A stretch of 64,000 bases of DNA from the NCBI RefSeq assembly GCF_019049245.1, contig NZ_JAGMUK010000059.1, positions 14,808 through 78,807 of the forward strand, given 5' to 3'. The stretch is from Streptomyces sp. AC555_RSS877 (lineage in GTDB: Bacteria; Actinomycetota; Actinomycetes; Streptomycetales; Streptomycetaceae). Of this stretch, positions 63,569 to 64,000 are shown piece by piece. Each line of letters opens with the position of its first letter. The stretch's first letter is position 1. The notes beneath the pieces are model-generated. The model saw nothing but the letters and a program-made list of their open reading frames with translations, did no database searches and was not told where the DNA came from. A program made the translations under genes and the position numbers.

Positions 63569-64000
63569 TCAGTGGTGCTCGGCGAGCGCGCCCTGGATGA
63601 AGGTGCAGGTCAGGAGGACGAAGACGTACGCCTGAACCGCCTGGATGAAGAGCTCGAAGGCCGTCATCACGATGACCATCACGAACGAGACGGCGGAGTA
63701 GGCGATGCCGATGCCGTTCAGCATGTACCAGCTGGCGATCGTGAAGAGCAGCAGCAGGGTGTGACCGGCGAACATGTTCGCGAACAGTCGCACCGCGTGC
63801 GTGAACGGGCGGACCAGCAGGTTCGAGAAGAACTCGATGGTCATGGCCAGCGGGAGCACCGCGCCGAGCGACTTGTCGTAGCCCGTGAAGTTCTTGAAGG
63901 CACCCACGAAACCGTGCCGCTTGAAGGTCAGGGAGACCCAGGTGATGTAGACGATCAGGGCCAGGATCGCCGGGTAGGCGATGATCGACGTCACCGGGAA
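63569..64000 (-). CDS. atpB: ATP synthase a subunit, C-terminal part
   Basis: The last 143 residues are visible; the start lies beyond the right edge of the window. Helices and the essential Arg in HAVRLFANMFAGHTLLLLF match the proton half-channel subunit, and it ends FIQGALAEHH. First gene of the visible atp cluster, with atpI presumably upstream outside the window. Confidence 0.95.
   Translation of the reverse strand, partial: FPVTSIIAYPAILALIVYITWVSLTFKRHGFVGAFKNFTGYDKSLGAVLPLAMTIEFFSNLLVRPFTHAVRLFANMFAGHTLLLLFTIASWYMLNGIGIAYSAVSFVMVIVMTAFELFIQAVQAYVFVLLTCTFIQGALAEHH

Overview
The window is high-GC actinobacterial DNA whose gene content and order point to Streptomyces. It holds the apical-growth coiled-coil pair scy/filP, the MarR regulator absC, an isobutyryl-CoA mutase large subunit, a family 18 chitinase with the classic Streptomyces direct-repeat promoter, NucS, and the end of the atp operon. 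From memory this order matches the Streptomyces coelicolor SCO5430-to-SCO5367 stretch read backwards. It looks like core chromosome; I see no phage, integrative element, CRISPR array, rRNA or tRNA.

Layout. 0.2-4.2 kb: dicarboxylate symporter dctA, divergent from its CitA/DcuS-type two-component system. 4.3-11.8 kb: a PPOX-type flavoprotein, an XRE regulator, then central carbon genes pfkA (minus), pta-ackA and pyk (plus). 11.9-15.2 kb: a three-gene operon of secreted or membrane proteins of unknown role, behind a promoter region crowded with inverted repeats. 15.3-19.9 kb: thioredoxin-TPR protein, a TetR regulator, icmA with a 24-bp palindrome at its start, a DUF3817 membrane protein and a MarR regulator. 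20.0-20.4 kb: non-coding repeats. 20.4-23.3 kb: a translationally coupled three-gene operon ending in its own TetR regulator, with two strong candidate operators, then a DUF3817/thiamine-binding pair. 23.4-29.8 kb: three tandem AIM24-like genes, absC, an OmpR-type two-component system, a divergent PepSY protein and a MITE-like element.

29.8-33.9 kb: MFS permease, meaB, thiolase and methylmalonyl-CoA epimerase. 34.1-39.2 kb: scy and filP. 39.3-43.3 kb: two tandem ABC exporter modules. 43.4-46.4 kb: a small Zn-ribbon-like protein, an LLM flavin monooxygenase, an SCO5389-family protein and nucS. 46.5-50.7 kb: a large NTPase with a Ser/Thr/Pro tail, a STAS protein and 3-hydroxybutyryl-CoA dehydrogenase. 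50.7-51.3 kb looks like decayed regulator sequence. 51.4-56.6 kb: cobalamin adenosyltransferase, two membrane proteins, a NarL-type two-component system and chiC. 56.7-64 kb: a DUF2550 protein and atpB(partial)-E-F-H-A-G-D-C on the minus strand.

Functional themes. IcmA, MeaB, epimerase, thiolase, hydroxyacyl-CoA dehydrogenase and ATP:cob(I)alamin adenosyltransferase together support B12-dependent branched-chain and acyl-CoA interconversion toward methylmalonyl-CoA. PfkA, Pyk, Pta and AckA form a glycolysis/overflow block. Several genes have a -10-like hexamer 7-10 nt before the start codon and no Shine-Dalgarno sequence, suggesting leaderless mRNAs. All functional names come from motif recognition; no search was run.
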